Of a stretch of DNA of 64,000 nt, positions 1 to 10,639 are shown in pieces; position 1 is the stretch's first letter, and every line of letters starts with the position of its first letter. Location of the stretch: positions 4,899,001 to 4,963,000 of the forward strand of contig CM034408.1 of assembly GCA_019925095.2 (NCBI GenBank). Reading direction: 5' to 3'. This DNA comes from Dendrolimus kikuchii. Taxonomy: Eukaryota; Arthropoda; Insecta; Lepidoptera; Lasiocampidae. The notes beneath the pieces are model-generated. The model worked only from the letters and a program-made list of their open reading frames with translations, was not told where the DNA came from and ran no database searches. The translations under genes were made by a program, and so were the position numbers.

Positions 1-480
1 TAGAATAAAAATCCGGCATTAGTAGCGGAACAAAATAATTGTGACTGAATTTGATATTACCGCCGTAACAGCCATATCAATGATACGGGGCCCCCAGGTT
101 ACAGGGGCCCCGAAAGTGCGTAAGCAAAAATTCTTAAAATGTTATCCACAGTCCTTTGTAGATTAATAACATTTTTGAGAATAACTGCTAGGCCTACATA
201 AACGGCTATCAGACTTGTCATCAATGTGTAGACGGAAAATCTAGAAAAACTGAAATCGTCTTCAGCTATGGTTGAATTGATAAATAAGTTTGCCGAAAAA
301 AGGCCAGAAAAGTGTCTTTGATTTGAATTGTTTGTCTAACTTAGCTCCTAGGAGCATTAAGTATAAGTAATAAGTTTAATTCGAGTATTTTTTGTTTATT
401 TTATTTAAAAAAATCCCCGTCACTTAGGCCCTCCAAAACATTTGATACAGGGCCTGTCTAAGGCAAGCTACGCCACTGGC
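1..480 (-). mobile_element. hAT-like element remnant (partial, cut by window edge)
   Basis: Read on the minus strand, 464-480 gives an end of the type CAGTGGCGTAGC, common for hAT-superfamily elements. It is followed by GGGCC-rich sequence at 430-465. A strong hairpin lies at 86-94/104-112 (CGGGGCCCC and its complement, 9-bp arms). No transposase frame is visible and the other terminus may lie left of the window. The class rests on one end only. Confidence 0.3.
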
Positions 481-951
481 TGCAGCGTCAGCATGTTACA
501 CGTTGAACTGTATACAGATTTGAATTTCATATGTGTAGGTATTTATGTTATAATCGCTAGCACTAACGGCGAAAGATGTTGAATCAAGTGCAATACCAAC
601 AAGCTGTTACGACACTCCGTGTAGTATTTGAGCACCGCTATTTTAATGGGCATATCTAAATAGATGTCAAGTTCTGGTTTCCATGCGGCGCCGAGGTGTC
701 GCCGCGGCATAAATCTACCACGCATCAACATTTCGATCTGTGACAATAGCTGAATTAAAAAGACGAGTTTTCGACGGATATTTCTTGTTCTTTTAAGGTT
801 TCATAGTTGAATTTTTAGTATGGTTTGTTTGTTACAACTCCATTCATTCTTTGAAAAGTAATTGTATAACAACTTTTATAATTATACGAAAAAAATTTTT
901 TTTAGCTAGATGTGTGGGTAGTTTCTTGCCAACAGCGATAACACGTTTTTT
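481..951. other. AT-rich stretch, nothing recognised
   Basis: No conserved coding sequence, tRNA-like promoter or terminal repeat was found. The only open frame (543-746, minus) has no recognisable motif and looks like chance. Confidence 0.5.
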
Positions 952-1261
952 ATTTTATTTTTTAATTGCAGGAGTTCAGCAGACAGGCAGACGGCCAACT
1001 TGATGGAAAGCGGTTACCATCATCTATGGACATTTGCAACACCTTTACAAATGCGCTGCTGCTCTCTTAAGGGAGACTGGAACCTGGTCACTAATCCCGG
1101 AACACAACTCAAGGTTGTTATCGCGACATAATTTAGACCAGTGGTGGTTGCCATCCAGGCGGGCATATGCCCTACCACCTGGCTGTGTGTTTTTTGTCGC
1201 CTCTTACGACAGGCCGCCCGGCCGCAGGAAATTGTATTCTTTCTCCGTTCCTGCACGGATG
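952..1261 (-). mobile_element. SINE-A copy, full length
   Basis: A full ~310-bp copy of the most abundant repeat in the window. Read on the minus strand it starts ATCCGTGCAGGAACGG and ends CTCCTGCAATTAAAAA. The same 5' end recurs in copies at 20622, 29402, 36521, 42305 and 58561, so it is a true element start. The last ~90 bp match the 3' end of the Jockey-like LINE at 6690-6793, suggesting mobilisation by that LINE. Confidence 0.75.
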
Positions 1262-1436
1262 ATTGACACGTTGCGAAGCGGTGTAGTAGAATAGGAAGTA
1301 GATTTAAATTTTGATAAAATATTCTCCTATGAAACTTATTTTGAATAAAAACTTTCAAATTTGAATTTAGACATTTTGGCAGAAATTGAAATCCTTATTT
1401 TTTATTCCATATCTACTGTTTGTTGTTGTCTCTCTA

Positions 1437-1560
1437 ACCCCCCCTAAACGCTGACAACGCGTTGGCTTCGCCCCTAGTGTTGCAGATGTCTATACGCAAT
1501 GGTAACCACTTTCCACGAGCTGGGTCCTCTGTCTGTTTACCAGCTTCGCAATAAAAAAAG
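1437..1560 (+). mobile_element. LINE/SINE 3' tail fragment
   Basis: The sequence GACAACGCGTTGGCTTCGCC, then a GTTGCAGATGTC block, then CCAGCTTCGCAATAAAAAAA is a diverged version of the 3' tail of the Jockey-like LINE at 6690-6793. A second copy of this variant is at 10505-10630. It is 5'-truncated with no coding part. Confidence 0.55.
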
Positions 1561-1640
1561 TAACATGTGGAGGTGAAATGAGTAGAACTGTTTCAATTTC
1601 TTTAACGAATCTTTAGTCTTCCTTTAACAACTTAGTAACA

Positions 1641-1660
1641 TCTTCTTCTTCTTCTTCTTC
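1641..1660. repeat. (TTC)n microsatellite
   Basis: About seven uninterrupted TTC units. Confidence 0.8.
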
Positions 1661-1929
1661 ATTCTATTTTAAAAAACTTAGCTACACCTTCGAATTACAT
1701 CTTACTAATTACAATAGCATCCAGTCTAGCACCAGCCCTTAAAACACGCTACCATTCGATCGTCTCTTGTCTTTTGGATTCCATCGTCGTCTATTGTTTA
1801 TCTTTATTTATTCTTTCATTCATCGTCTGCCTTTCACGCACACGTCGTTCGGAAACACTCAACTAATCTATGCAAAATAACCACTCATATAATATTTGGC
1901 GAAATATTATTTTAAACGATATATTGTAT

Positions 1930-2170
1930 TGTCAAATGCCTAGTAAACATCTCACGGGACCAAAAGGCTGGTCTAGGCGTTGCCATTCTAGGCCTCACGG
2001 GGCCCACGCCTGCCGGGCTGCGGAGAGGCCAGGTCATATAGGGAAGAGTAACTTACCTCGCCACTGGGCATGCTAGTCCACCGAATCCCACACTAGGTCG
2101 CAATCCCCCCAAGGTTCTGCCCTTGTCGGGGTTCACACACTTGCCATTAGAATTTGCTTAGTAGAAGCAA
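1930..2170 (+). other. GC-richer repeat remnant
   Basis: A GC-rich island in AT-rich sequence. It has the phrase GACCAAAAGGCTGG followed by GCGTTGCCAT, also seen in the LINE 3' remnant at 23920-23975. This suggests a decayed non-LTR 3' end. No intact frame is visible. Confidence 0.3.
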
Positions 2171-3102
2171 GGGAAGAGTAACTTAAATTACAATTCACAC
2201 ACTCAATAGGAGAATTAAATTATTAAATTAAAATGTTTTTTTTGTGTCGTGTTCCAACAATATTTTCACTATATATTGCGGTGGCAGCACTGACACTAAG
2301 TTGTTTGAGAAGAATGTTTGTCTTGTATTGCGCATTCATTTAAAAGTTTATTCTTTTCTTGATGACGAGGATGAGGAGGAAAAATTTATAAGGAGGTATT
2401 ACTCGGCGCAACCAGGTATTCAGCCAGTCTTTCGAGAACGTTTCTAACTGATGGCGGTCTGGTACTGGATTTTCAACATTACATTTAATTTGTGTACATA
2501 GTTTATTTTTAGTGTGTAATTTATTTCAAAGTTTTATTTATACTTTAATTTAAATGTTAAATAAATATTTTGTATTGATGATTTTAATAACTCTGTAACA
2601 GTTAAATCGTTTTATGTTACCAATATCACGAAGAGAATTCATATTATTTTATCTATTTGTCCTCTTGTAAGGGTTGATATTGTTTTGCTAAGGATTTGTT
2701 TTCATAGCTGCGAATTGTGTATATATATAAATTGCGTAGACTGAGCTCTTCACTAAAACAATTGCAAAATTCAGATTAATCTCTCACATAAGGTTCTGCA
2801 AATCCAATATCCTCTAAAGGCATTGTGTTAAGCACAGTAGCAGATTGTGATATTCAAATTCGTCTTTACTTAATATATAAGTACGATGGTTTAGATTCTC
2901 TTTTGTTTGTGGTCATAAACAAGTTTCGTCTTTAACATCTTTAATATAAAGTCTAATCTTATTTGTCTATTAAATTCGGGTTTTGAAATTTGATTAATAT
3001 CATAGTACATAATATATTATGTGTGTATTGTATTTATTTATCTACTATATCTGTGAGTGTATTTCTCATGAGTAATTATAGGGCGAAACAGTGTAATATA
3101 TA
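2171..3102. other. AT-rich intergenic stretch
   Basis: Nothing recognised. No motif-bearing frame, tandem array or inverted terminal repeat was seen. Confidence 0.5.
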
Positions 3103-3644
3103 CTAGGATATGCCCGCGACTTCGCCCAAGCTTGACTTGAAATTCCCGCGGGATCCCCGGGACACAAAGTACCGTAGCATCTAAAAAAGAATGTAAGGTA
3201 TCGTTTTAGTGAAAACTGTGTCGGAATGCTTGCTAGTTTTTATGCACCCGAACAACTACAAACGGCCCCCGGGAAAAATCCCGCGGAATTCTCGGGATAA
3301 AAAATCACAAACTTTATTACAGAAAATTTACTATCAAACAGTAAGAAATCACATTGGATTTCGTTTTTTTTTTATCTGGCCATTTTAAATAATTCCTAGA
3401 AAAACTGTCGTGGGAGTCCCCGGATCAAAAGTACCGCAGATTTTCAGCATAATAATTTGCTGTCGATCAGTGAATAACGCGTCAAAATCAGCCCAGTAGT
3501 TTTTACGTGAATTCCGAACAAACAGAAAAGAAATCTAAAAAAATGCATCGTGTTCTCCAACATTTATATACGGTATTCTAGTTGCTTTTTTAAATAGGTT
3601 CAACGTAGAGACACGGCATTTTTAGATTTTTATAATATTATAGA
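3103..3644 (-). mobile_element. Helitron-like element, family B (non-autonomous)
   Basis: Read on the minus strand it begins TCTATAATATTATAAAAATC after a host A and ends ATATCCTAG before a host T, the insertion geometry of Helitrons. It has GGGATAAAAA and CCCGGG-rich internal blocks. Close relatives are at 19055-19592, 39360-39858 and 54325-54609. No Rep/helicase coding is present. The Helitron assignment is by termini only. Confidence 0.5.
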
Positions 3645-3789
3645 TATACACACGCAGGACGCTTGCACATGCTCGTGAGTTCCTTACCACGCCACATTCC
3701 CTTTAACGCTGCTACCTCCGACGACCAACCAGGGTCGTCCTCTTCGTCCGTTCTTTTCGCCCGGCTTTCATTTTCTACTCTTCCTCAGT

Positions 3790-4243
3790 TCCTTCGCTCT
3801 TCTGAACTCCTCTCTAGTTGCTATCGCTCTCCTGTTCCAACTGAGATCCTCTATCGATGTTTATCGCCCTCCTTCTCCCATTTAACTCCTCTCTCGTTGT
3901 TTTTGCTCCCCTGTCTCCCACTGAACTCCTCTTTCAATGTTCATCGTCATCCTCCTCCCACTACACTTCTCTTTAGATGTTATCGCTCTCCTCACTTCCT
4001 CTGAATTCTCTTTCGACGTTCGCTTCCCTGTCACCCATTTAACTCCTCTATTGATGTTTTCGCTCCCCTGACTTCCTCTGAATTCTCTTTCGATGTTATT
4101 TCTTCCCTGTCACCCATTTAACTTCTCTATTGATGTTTTCGCTCCCCTGACTTCCTCTGAATTCTCTTTCGATGTTATTTCTTCCCTGTCACCCATTTAA
4201 CTCCTCTATTGATGTTTTTGCTCCCCTGTCGGTCACCGACAGG
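3790..4243 (+). repeat. 40/79-bp minisatellite capped by a palindrome
   Basis: Units of about 40 bp carrying GATGTT and CGCTCCCCTG recur. The last copies form a nearly perfect 79-bp higher-order period (TTGATG at 4051, 4130 and 4209). The array ends in the hairpin CCTGTCGGT-C-ACCGACAGG at 4225-4243. The open frame at 3663-4004 follows from stop-poor pyrimidine-rich units and is not taken as a gene. Confidence 0.7.
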
Positions 4244-4860
4244 CGCGCCTCGCGCTGTTAATATACCCGGTAGAATCTTCTGGAACCCATGATTTCGATC
4301 TTCATTACGTTATTCTTTTATTCATCGTCTATCCCTTTCAGAAATGCATGTGTCCTTGTCTTTTTCTACTAGAAATTTCTACATTTTTCTGATAGTCTTA
4401 AAACCAACTCACGCTGCTAGAATATGCTACCCTCGGCCGTTTCAGTATTTAAGATTGTTTTATATTTCTTTCTATCATATTTTGTGTACAACAAAGAGTG
4501 TTGCATTGTGTTGTATCGTATTAAGCGCGTTATAAAACTCGGTCCTAAGTATTAAAATATATTGAAGATTATTCAATAAACATTTGTGACTAATTCAAAA
4601 TGAAATGTCTCCATTACTAGCCCATTTCCATCAAATAACCTCATTTTAATAGCGAAGGCTTGTTGAGGCCAGTATCGTGGGTTGGTTACCCTATTGACAG
4701 TTTATTGCCACATAGCGGGGCATTTATGGCATTTTGAACATTTATGTCTTCAACTGCTCTGGATTTCATATGACTGTTAACTAAATTAAGCTATAATGAT
4801 GTGATTTGGAACCATAGTTATTGCTTTCCGGAATCTTTTTGACGTGAAAACTTCTTTAGG
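4244..4860. other. Flank of minisatellite, no gene seen
   Basis: A possible retroelement 3' end with AATAAAC at about 4576. ATTCATCGTCT at 4320 also occurs near 1820, hinting at an old dispersed repeat. No coding motif. Confidence 0.35.
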
Positions 4861-4861
4861 C

Positions 4862-5460
4862 GCGTTGGGTACTTTTGGGACGCGGAAAAAGCACTGAACA
4901 CGCGTGACCGTTAGGCTCAGATACACATAAAATATATAGATGTGTGTGTGTATACCTATATATAGTACCCGTGCCCACTTCGCTAGGCGCTACTCGAGAT
5001 AAGCCAAAATATAATTGCCCATGGGCAAACACTGCTTTCTCAAGCCAGTACCCACCAGAGAGTATGTTCGATCCTGGGACTTATTTATTGTTTAGTCAGC
5101 GCACGCCGATAAATTAACGCATCAGCGCGTTTTTGTCGGAATTGATATTTCACATTAAAAATATTATTAATCATAATCAAATATAGCCTATGTCATTCAG
5201 GAATAATCTAGCTTTCTAATGGTGAGAAAAATTTCTAAATCGATTTAGTACTTCAAGAGATTGCTTCCTACAAACAAACTCACAAACTTTACCTCTTTAT
5301 AATATTAGTAAAGATATAGATAGCTCTTTTGGGATGGGAAAAGCACTGAACTTGCGTGATCGGCACTCTCAGATACAAGGTTTTCACTTCTGACGTACAG
5401 TCGTCCTACGATTGCTAAAAATATCTCAGCACGATTGGTGCATCTAGTCTATCTATAGAT
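4862..5460. repeat. Interspersed repeat split by an insertion
   Basis: Two short blocks share GGGA, GGAAAAAGCACTGAAC and CTCAGATACA (4876-4928 and 5331-5382). Between them lies a Helitron-like insert (4967-5316). Either one repeat was duplicated or two copies flank the insert. Confidence 0.4.
4967..5316 (-). mobile_element. Helitron-like element, family A (degenerate)
   Basis: The minus-strand 5' end carries TACTAATATTATAAAGAGG and AAGTTTGTGAGTTTG, shared with 37632-37832, 50815-51010 and 51460-51507. The CTAG end is lost. Non-autonomous with no coding sequence. Confidence 0.4.
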
Positions 5461-5597
5461 GTTGAAGTTTTGGAATAAATTTTTGAGCAATAGCCTAACT
5501 AAGCCGTCGTACCGACTTGGGAACCAGCCCTTTGATCACCTGCAAAGTCGCTTTACGTTTTTTAATTTTATATGTATATGTATGTAGGTAAAAAGTC

Positions 5598-5890
5598 GTA
5601 GTAACGTAATGGCTAGCCCACGCGTCCCAAATTCTAAGGGCGTCGCTTCGAATCTTGGCCGGAAGGCATGCACCACTTAGGCAGTTTTTTGACCTAATGT
5701 GCATATTGTTACAATTACCACGCGTTAACAACGGTGAAGGAAAACATCGCGAGGAAACCTGTACATCAAGATAACCGATGTGTCAAACCTGCCAAGCCGT
5801 CTTGGACAAGCGTAGCGAGTATATTCCCCTACAGTGCGTGGAGCTCAGCAGTGGGACGCTCATGGGCTGTTTTATTGATGTATGTAGGTA
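5598..5890 (+). mobile_element. SINE-C (tRNA-derived SINE)
   Basis: It opens with a tRNA-like head: a box A-like GTAATGGCTAGCCC and a box B-like CTTCGAATCTTGG. A body shared with 41424-41670, 32708-32912 and 13482-13995 follows, with blocks GCAGTTTTTTGACCTAATGT and GGTGAAGGAAAACATCG and ending near AGCAGTGGGACG. It carries no protein. Confidence 0.6.
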
Positions 5891-6027
5891 CCTTGAAGTT
5901 GAAGGGCAGCATAAGCTAATTTTATCCCCGCAAATGGGACAGTTCCCACGGGAGACGTTTAAAGTGTACACTGGCGGAAAATCTTGTTTATACATAGGAA
6001 TTCTTGATACCTATTTCTATTTTAATT

Positions 6028-6793
6028 TTATTAGCAAAAAAGACCCCATTTGTCCCTGCGCCACAGTTTCAAGGAATACCCCTTACCATCTCCAACAGTA
6101 TCGGGATTCTAGGCGTTGATATAACGAACGATATGCAGTTTCGGGGTCATCTGGAAGGCAAGGCTAAACTTGCCTCAAAAAAGCTTAGTGTGCTAAACCG
6201 GTCTAAGCAGTATTTCACCCCGCGGCAAAGACTTGTGCTTTACAAAGCACAAGTTAGGCCGCATATGGAATACTGCTCGCACTTATGGGCTGGGGCACCA
6301 GCTTACCAGACTGACCCTCTCGACTCCATTCAGCGTCGCGCCGTTCGTATAGTCGACGATCCCATACTAACAGGCGGTTTAGAATCGCTTAGCCTTCGGA
6401 GAGACTTTGCGTCCCTCTGCGTATTCTACCGCCTGTACAACGGAAAGTGTTCCGAGGAACTGTTTGATTTGGTGCCAACGCCCCATTTTTACAACCGCAC
6501 CGCTCGCCATCGGCGGGGTGTTCACCCCCATTTCCTGGAGCTCCCACGCTCAACTACGCAACGGTTCTCTAGAACGTTTAATTCGCGTACAACAATGATC
6601 TGGAGAGAACTCCCCGCCGAAGTTTTCCCTCTGCGCTACGACATGGGGTCATTTAAGAAGGGCGTTATAAAATTTCTTAGAGGCCGGCAACGCGTTGGCA
6701 ACGCCCCTGGTGTTGCAAACGTCCATAGGCGACGGTAACCGCTTTCCATTAAGTGGACCGTCCGCCTGTTTGCCTGCCTCAGGCAATAAAAAA
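6028..6793 (+). pseudogene. 5'-truncated Jockey/CR1-like LINE, 3' end of reverse transcriptase ORF
   Basis: An uninterrupted frame runs to the TAA at 6736-6738. It encodes the C-terminal part of a non-LTR reverse transcriptase, with phrases typical of Jockey/CR1-type elements: ILGVDI, LYKAQVRPHMEYCSHLWAGA, DSIQRRAVRIVDDP, LRRDFASLCVFYRLYNG and a terminal GRQRV. The catalytic RT core and endonuclease are absent. The 3' UTR is only about 45 bp and ends CAATAAAAAAAAAAAAA. It is a dead-on-arrival 5' truncation, young judging by the intact frame. Its last ~90 bp are shared with SINE-A, making it the visible relative of that SINE's mobilising partner. Confidence 0.8.
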
Positions 6794-7574
6794 AAAAAAA
6801 ATTATTTATTTTATTTTAGGAAGTTTTTTGAGTCTATACAAGTTATAGTAATAACAATATTTAACAAGCTTCCACCTAAAGGTAAAATAAAAATATAAAT
6901 AGACGATATCAATAAAATTTTAGCTGCTCGTCTTTTCAATATATTTTTAAATCAACGTGCGCTTAACAGAATTTATGTTAGTGCAATACAGATATACGAG
7001 TAGATTTGCGTTTAATAAATTATTATTTGAATTAATTATTAATTAAAAGAAAATAAGCTGCGTATCATATGCGTTGTTACAATATACGTGGTTTCAATAC
7101 ATTTTGCCTTATTAGGCGTGCAATTTCCGAATACATGTAAGAATATTAAAACTAAATTACATTAAAAAAATATATGTTATAAAATATTGCAATAAAATTA
7201 TATGTCTAGTTACAAAATATTATTAGTCATATCTTTGTCATTCTCATATACAATTTCAGTATAATAAATTTTGTTCAATAAAATTTTCTTAAGAGACTTT
7301 TTAAACAAATTTATAGATGTTTAAAACATAACCATGGTTTTTCTTTGTGAATAAAAGTATCAAAAACGATTTGTTTTTAAGTGAACTACGAAGCTATTTG
7401 CGTTGACCTATTTTACAATTTAGTTTAATTTATACACTACTTGCTTATTTGCATGAGTAAGCACTGTAAAATATGATAAGTGACATCGGCCAAGGGTAAC
7501 GCGTGGGTTGGTGAATGCTGGCGCCACTTTGTGTTATGTTTATTTAAGGCTGCTTATTGCTTAGGCTTAGTTGA
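6794..7574. other. AT-rich stretch, nothing recognised
   Basis: Very AT-rich with poly-A/T runs. No feature is supported. Confidence 0.5.
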
Positions 7575-7617
7575 CTTGATAATAGTCGATGGGACTAATC
7601 CATCGTCTATTATCAAG
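7575..7617. repeat. 18-bp hairpin
   Basis: Arms 7575-7592 and 7600-7617 (CTTGATAATAGTCGATGG and its complement, one T/T mismatch) with a 7-nt loop. It could be a MITE remnant. No function is inferred. Confidence 0.6.
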
Positions 7618-7649
7618 CGCTATTTGCTCCCAGAAAACCTACTTTTGAC

Positions 7650-7855
7650 GGTTTCTGTGGTTAAGTGGGCTAGGTCTTTGTCGGCCTAGATTACTAGAAT
7701 GAAGATTTTCCAGATTCGATTCTGAAACGAACTTTCCTTTGTTTACTGTGATCTGGGTGTCTGGGATTGACCCCCATTTGGTTGGTTGTTTATATATTAC
7801 TCATGAAATAAGCGTAAAATACTTAGCTTAAAAACATATAACGTGCTTGACTGTC
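7650..7855 (+). mobile_element. SINE-B (tRNA-derived SINE), old diverged copy
   Basis: Box A-like TGTGGTTAAGTGGGC and box B-like GATTCGATTCTG are followed by the body seen at 42352-42592 and 57480-57722 (TACTGTGATCTGGGTGTCTG ... AAGCGTAAA ... CTGTCGATTATT). It is much more diverged than the other two copies. Confidence 0.6.
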
Positions 7856-8823
7856 GATTATTAAAAAACTTAATTTGTATGTAGGTATATATTAAACTGT
7901 AGTTTTGTACTTATGTAATCTAGTTTGACTGCACGTAAACGATATGTTTACAATTATATTTTGTCCAACCAAAGGTTTCCTGGAAGAAAATGCTTTAAGC
8001 AATATGGCCGCTCATTGTACTTACTACCTTCTAGTATTTAAAATTATTGGGTGTTTCTTTCAATCGTGTTGGTGTACTATAAAGAGTATAGTATAGTATT
8101 GTATTAATTTTATCCCGGAAACTACCTTATTTTCTAGAATGAAAAGTAGTCTATGGTATTGGGACTACATAATTATATATTAAATTTTAGCAAAAATGGT
8201 TTCGTAGTTTTTCTGTGAAAGGCAACAGAGTTGCCTTCACATTTTTTTGTTGCGAACAAGCAGTATCAGTGCTGGAGATCGAAGGACGACCACTTCGTTA
8301 GTACCAATGTGGGTCTCTGGTCTCTTTAGGAACTTTTTATTTTTGCTTGAGTAATGCTTACATGTGAGCGTGTGAATTAGACATTTATAACTGACTTAAA
8401 ATAAACTCAATCTTTTTGGTTAAAATAATTGCGGCGGTAGTCAAATAATTTTTGTTAGGTTCCATTACTTCTGTAAGGTCGTTTCCTCATTAGACGAACA
8501 GTGAGTGGCTGACTGTTAGCGGCGTATCGGTTGCTAACTCAATGTCGAGTTAGCACTGAACTGTAGCGTATTAGCCGGGAAGCGCTTGCGAACACTTGGT
8601 AGAGGAGGTAAACGATTAGTATAAATGAGTGAATGAACGGCGCCACCGACTGTGCGTATCCTTCGCTGCTGATCGGCCGCTCACTGAATGAGTCGGCAAG
8701 CAAAACGCCCCAAACTGCGTATATTACACGCTGTGTGGATACTATATTTAAAAATTATACGGAGGCAAACTAGCAGCCCGGCAATCCGCCTTGGACCAGC
8801 GTGGTGAGCATGATGAGTTTTTT
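7856..8823. other. No gene seen
   Basis: Includes a short hairpin at about 8533-8554 (GCTAACTC/GAGTTAGC). A block near 8100-8240 has the style of degraded dispersed repeats. Nothing firm. Confidence 0.4.
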
Positions 8824-9175
8824 TGTTAACGCTGGGGGAATGCATTTGCACATACCCTCAGGCCCCAGAAGAGGTCACTAGGCGTATGTGGTACTCCTGA
8901 CAGCAGACGCTACGCACAGGCTTATGATAATAGAAGGAGTTGCAAACATCGAGCCACCAAACCTTCCAGTGGCCCTTCGTATCTTAATAAGTCGCCACGA
9001 AACCGTAATAATATATATGAGTGCCGTTAAACCTTGATGCATGCCGACAAGGAAGGGGTCCCTGAGACCAGAGAACACCCCACGACTCTAGGTGTGGCTC
9101 ACCGGGAGGGTTCTCCGACCACCTATACAGCCTTTTCCCCTAAGAATAGAGCCGATCAGCCCAGCAGCTGGGTTT
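8824..9175 (-). mobile_element. Probable R1-clade LINE 3' UTR
   Basis: The block AACGCTGGGGGAATGCATTT resembles the start of the R1-type 3' UTR copies at 35071 and 48604 in the same orientation, after a T-run (the poly-A tail on the minus strand). It is GC-richer than its surroundings. No coding sequence remains. Confidence 0.4.
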
Positions 9176-10159
9176 TAATTAAAGTTAAATAAATTTAAAT
9201 TATTATTTTTATTTATTATAATCAGTAGTAACAATGCGCAAGCACATACAAATGACTCCAATTATATATATATTTGTCTCAATGTCCGCCGTATATAATT
9301 TATTACTAAAGCTATAATAATTTGTACTCAATTCGTCCTAATTTCCTATAAAATATAGATAAATCGTTTGAAATATTATCCTTTATGTGTAATAAATTAT
9401 AGGAAATCAACGATTTAGCAAGTTTTGAACAGATGCAATTAATTTAACGAAACCAACCAGAGAATAGCTCGCAGGGACAATTTAAAGATGTTTGGACGAT
9501 TAAACTTTCAATTAAATGGCGGATTAAGACTAGATATTTGGCTATTTTATTAGTTTGTTGGTATATATATTTCCTTAACGAGCTGACAAATGAAATTGGT
9601 TATTCAAAAACTTAAAGAGGATTAGTTTTAAGTATTATTTATTAGCAGCCGTCCGCGACTACTGAGTTTTTCCTGAAAATACGCAAAACGAGATTTGTTT
9701 AAGTATTCTACCTTTAATAAGGATTAATTATTATACCGTTCACTTCTATCTCTTAATTTAGATGAAGAATCCAAAGCGATTCAATTTGGTTGATCCGTCT
9801 AATATCACCTACTTGCAAAGATGGGATATATTAACTTTTATTTATAGAATGTAATAGGTTACTTTAATTACGTCTTTCAAAATAAATAAAATCTTACATT
9901 CAAATTAATTTGGAGGATTTTTAAATCAATCCACACCTTTAACACGTTCACAGCAGCACTGATTTATCTATACTTTCCATTCCTGCGGTACGGGGCGTTT
10001 TAGACCTTGTACTAAAACTACAATTGTGACGGCACGAGGTACAAAGCCCATAACGTTCTAAAAATCATTATTCGGTTCATATATAAAAGAGTTTATGGAT
10101 ATTTGTTTCGTGTTGTGCGGTATTAGGTCATAGTAACCCCGACAATACGGGGTTTTGTT
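9176..10159. other. AT-rich stretch, nothing recognised
   Basis: No coding motif or terminal repeat was found. Confidence 0.5.
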
Positions 10160-10205
10160 AGTTCTGTGGTAAACCTACCTTAATAGGTAGGCTTACCACA
10201 GAACT
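10160..10205. repeat. 21-bp hairpin with 4-nt loop
   Basis: Arms 10160-10180 and 10185-10205 pair over 20 of 21 positions around the loop TAAT. It is too short and tight for a normal pre-miRNA. A solo MITE or palindromic scar is more likely. Confidence 0.65.
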
Positions 10206-10291
10206 CTTGTTTAATAGCATATTTTATACATATATTCGTCTTTTTTTTACACTGACTGGCTTTTACACCTCTTAGGGTCGGCTCGATCAGT

Positions 10292-10480
10292 GTGATACCA
10301 CGCTCTTACAATCGACGTGAAACGGTTAGCCATGAGCTAATTGTATTTCATGCGATGAGTGATAGTTACAATAGCCCACTTTCTCTCTCCCTTCCCTTTC
10401 CAATCTTCCTATCCCATTCCCCTATTCCAATCCCATATGCCATCCTCTTTATCTCGTTCCCCTTGTCTGATACCTCTATC
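10292..10480 (-). repeat. Repeat E copy (GGGATAGGGA-rich on minus strand)
   Basis: Inverted relative to the copy at 21661-21815. Shared parts are CGTGAAACGGTTA followed by pyrimidine-rich CCTATCCCAT/CCCTATTCCAATCC runs. The frame at 10292-10516 is a by-product. Confidence 0.55.
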
Positions 10481-10504
10481 TCATCAGCTTATCCTATCAT
10501 CGTT

Positions 10505-10630
10505 ACCTCATGCTAAAGGGTGACAACGCGCTGGCTTCGCCATTAATGTTGCAGATGTCTGTCTATAAGCGACTTTAACTACTTTCTATGAGCCTAACCT
10601 TCTGCCTGATTGCCAGCTTCGCAATAAAAA
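10505..10630 (+). mobile_element. LINE/SINE 3' tail fragment
   Basis: GACAACGCGCTGGCTTCGCC to CCAGCTTCGCAATAAAAAAA is the same variant as 1437-1560. It is a 5'-truncated 3' end with A-tail. Confidence 0.55.
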
Positions 10631-10639
10631 AAACTGAAC

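Noticed and set aside
3663..4004. 113-codon open frame
   Set aside because: It lies in the pyrimidine-rich minisatellite; the peptide just mirrors the repeat.
10160..10205. microRNA precursor
   Set aside because: The stem is too short and the loop too tight for an animal pre-miRNA.
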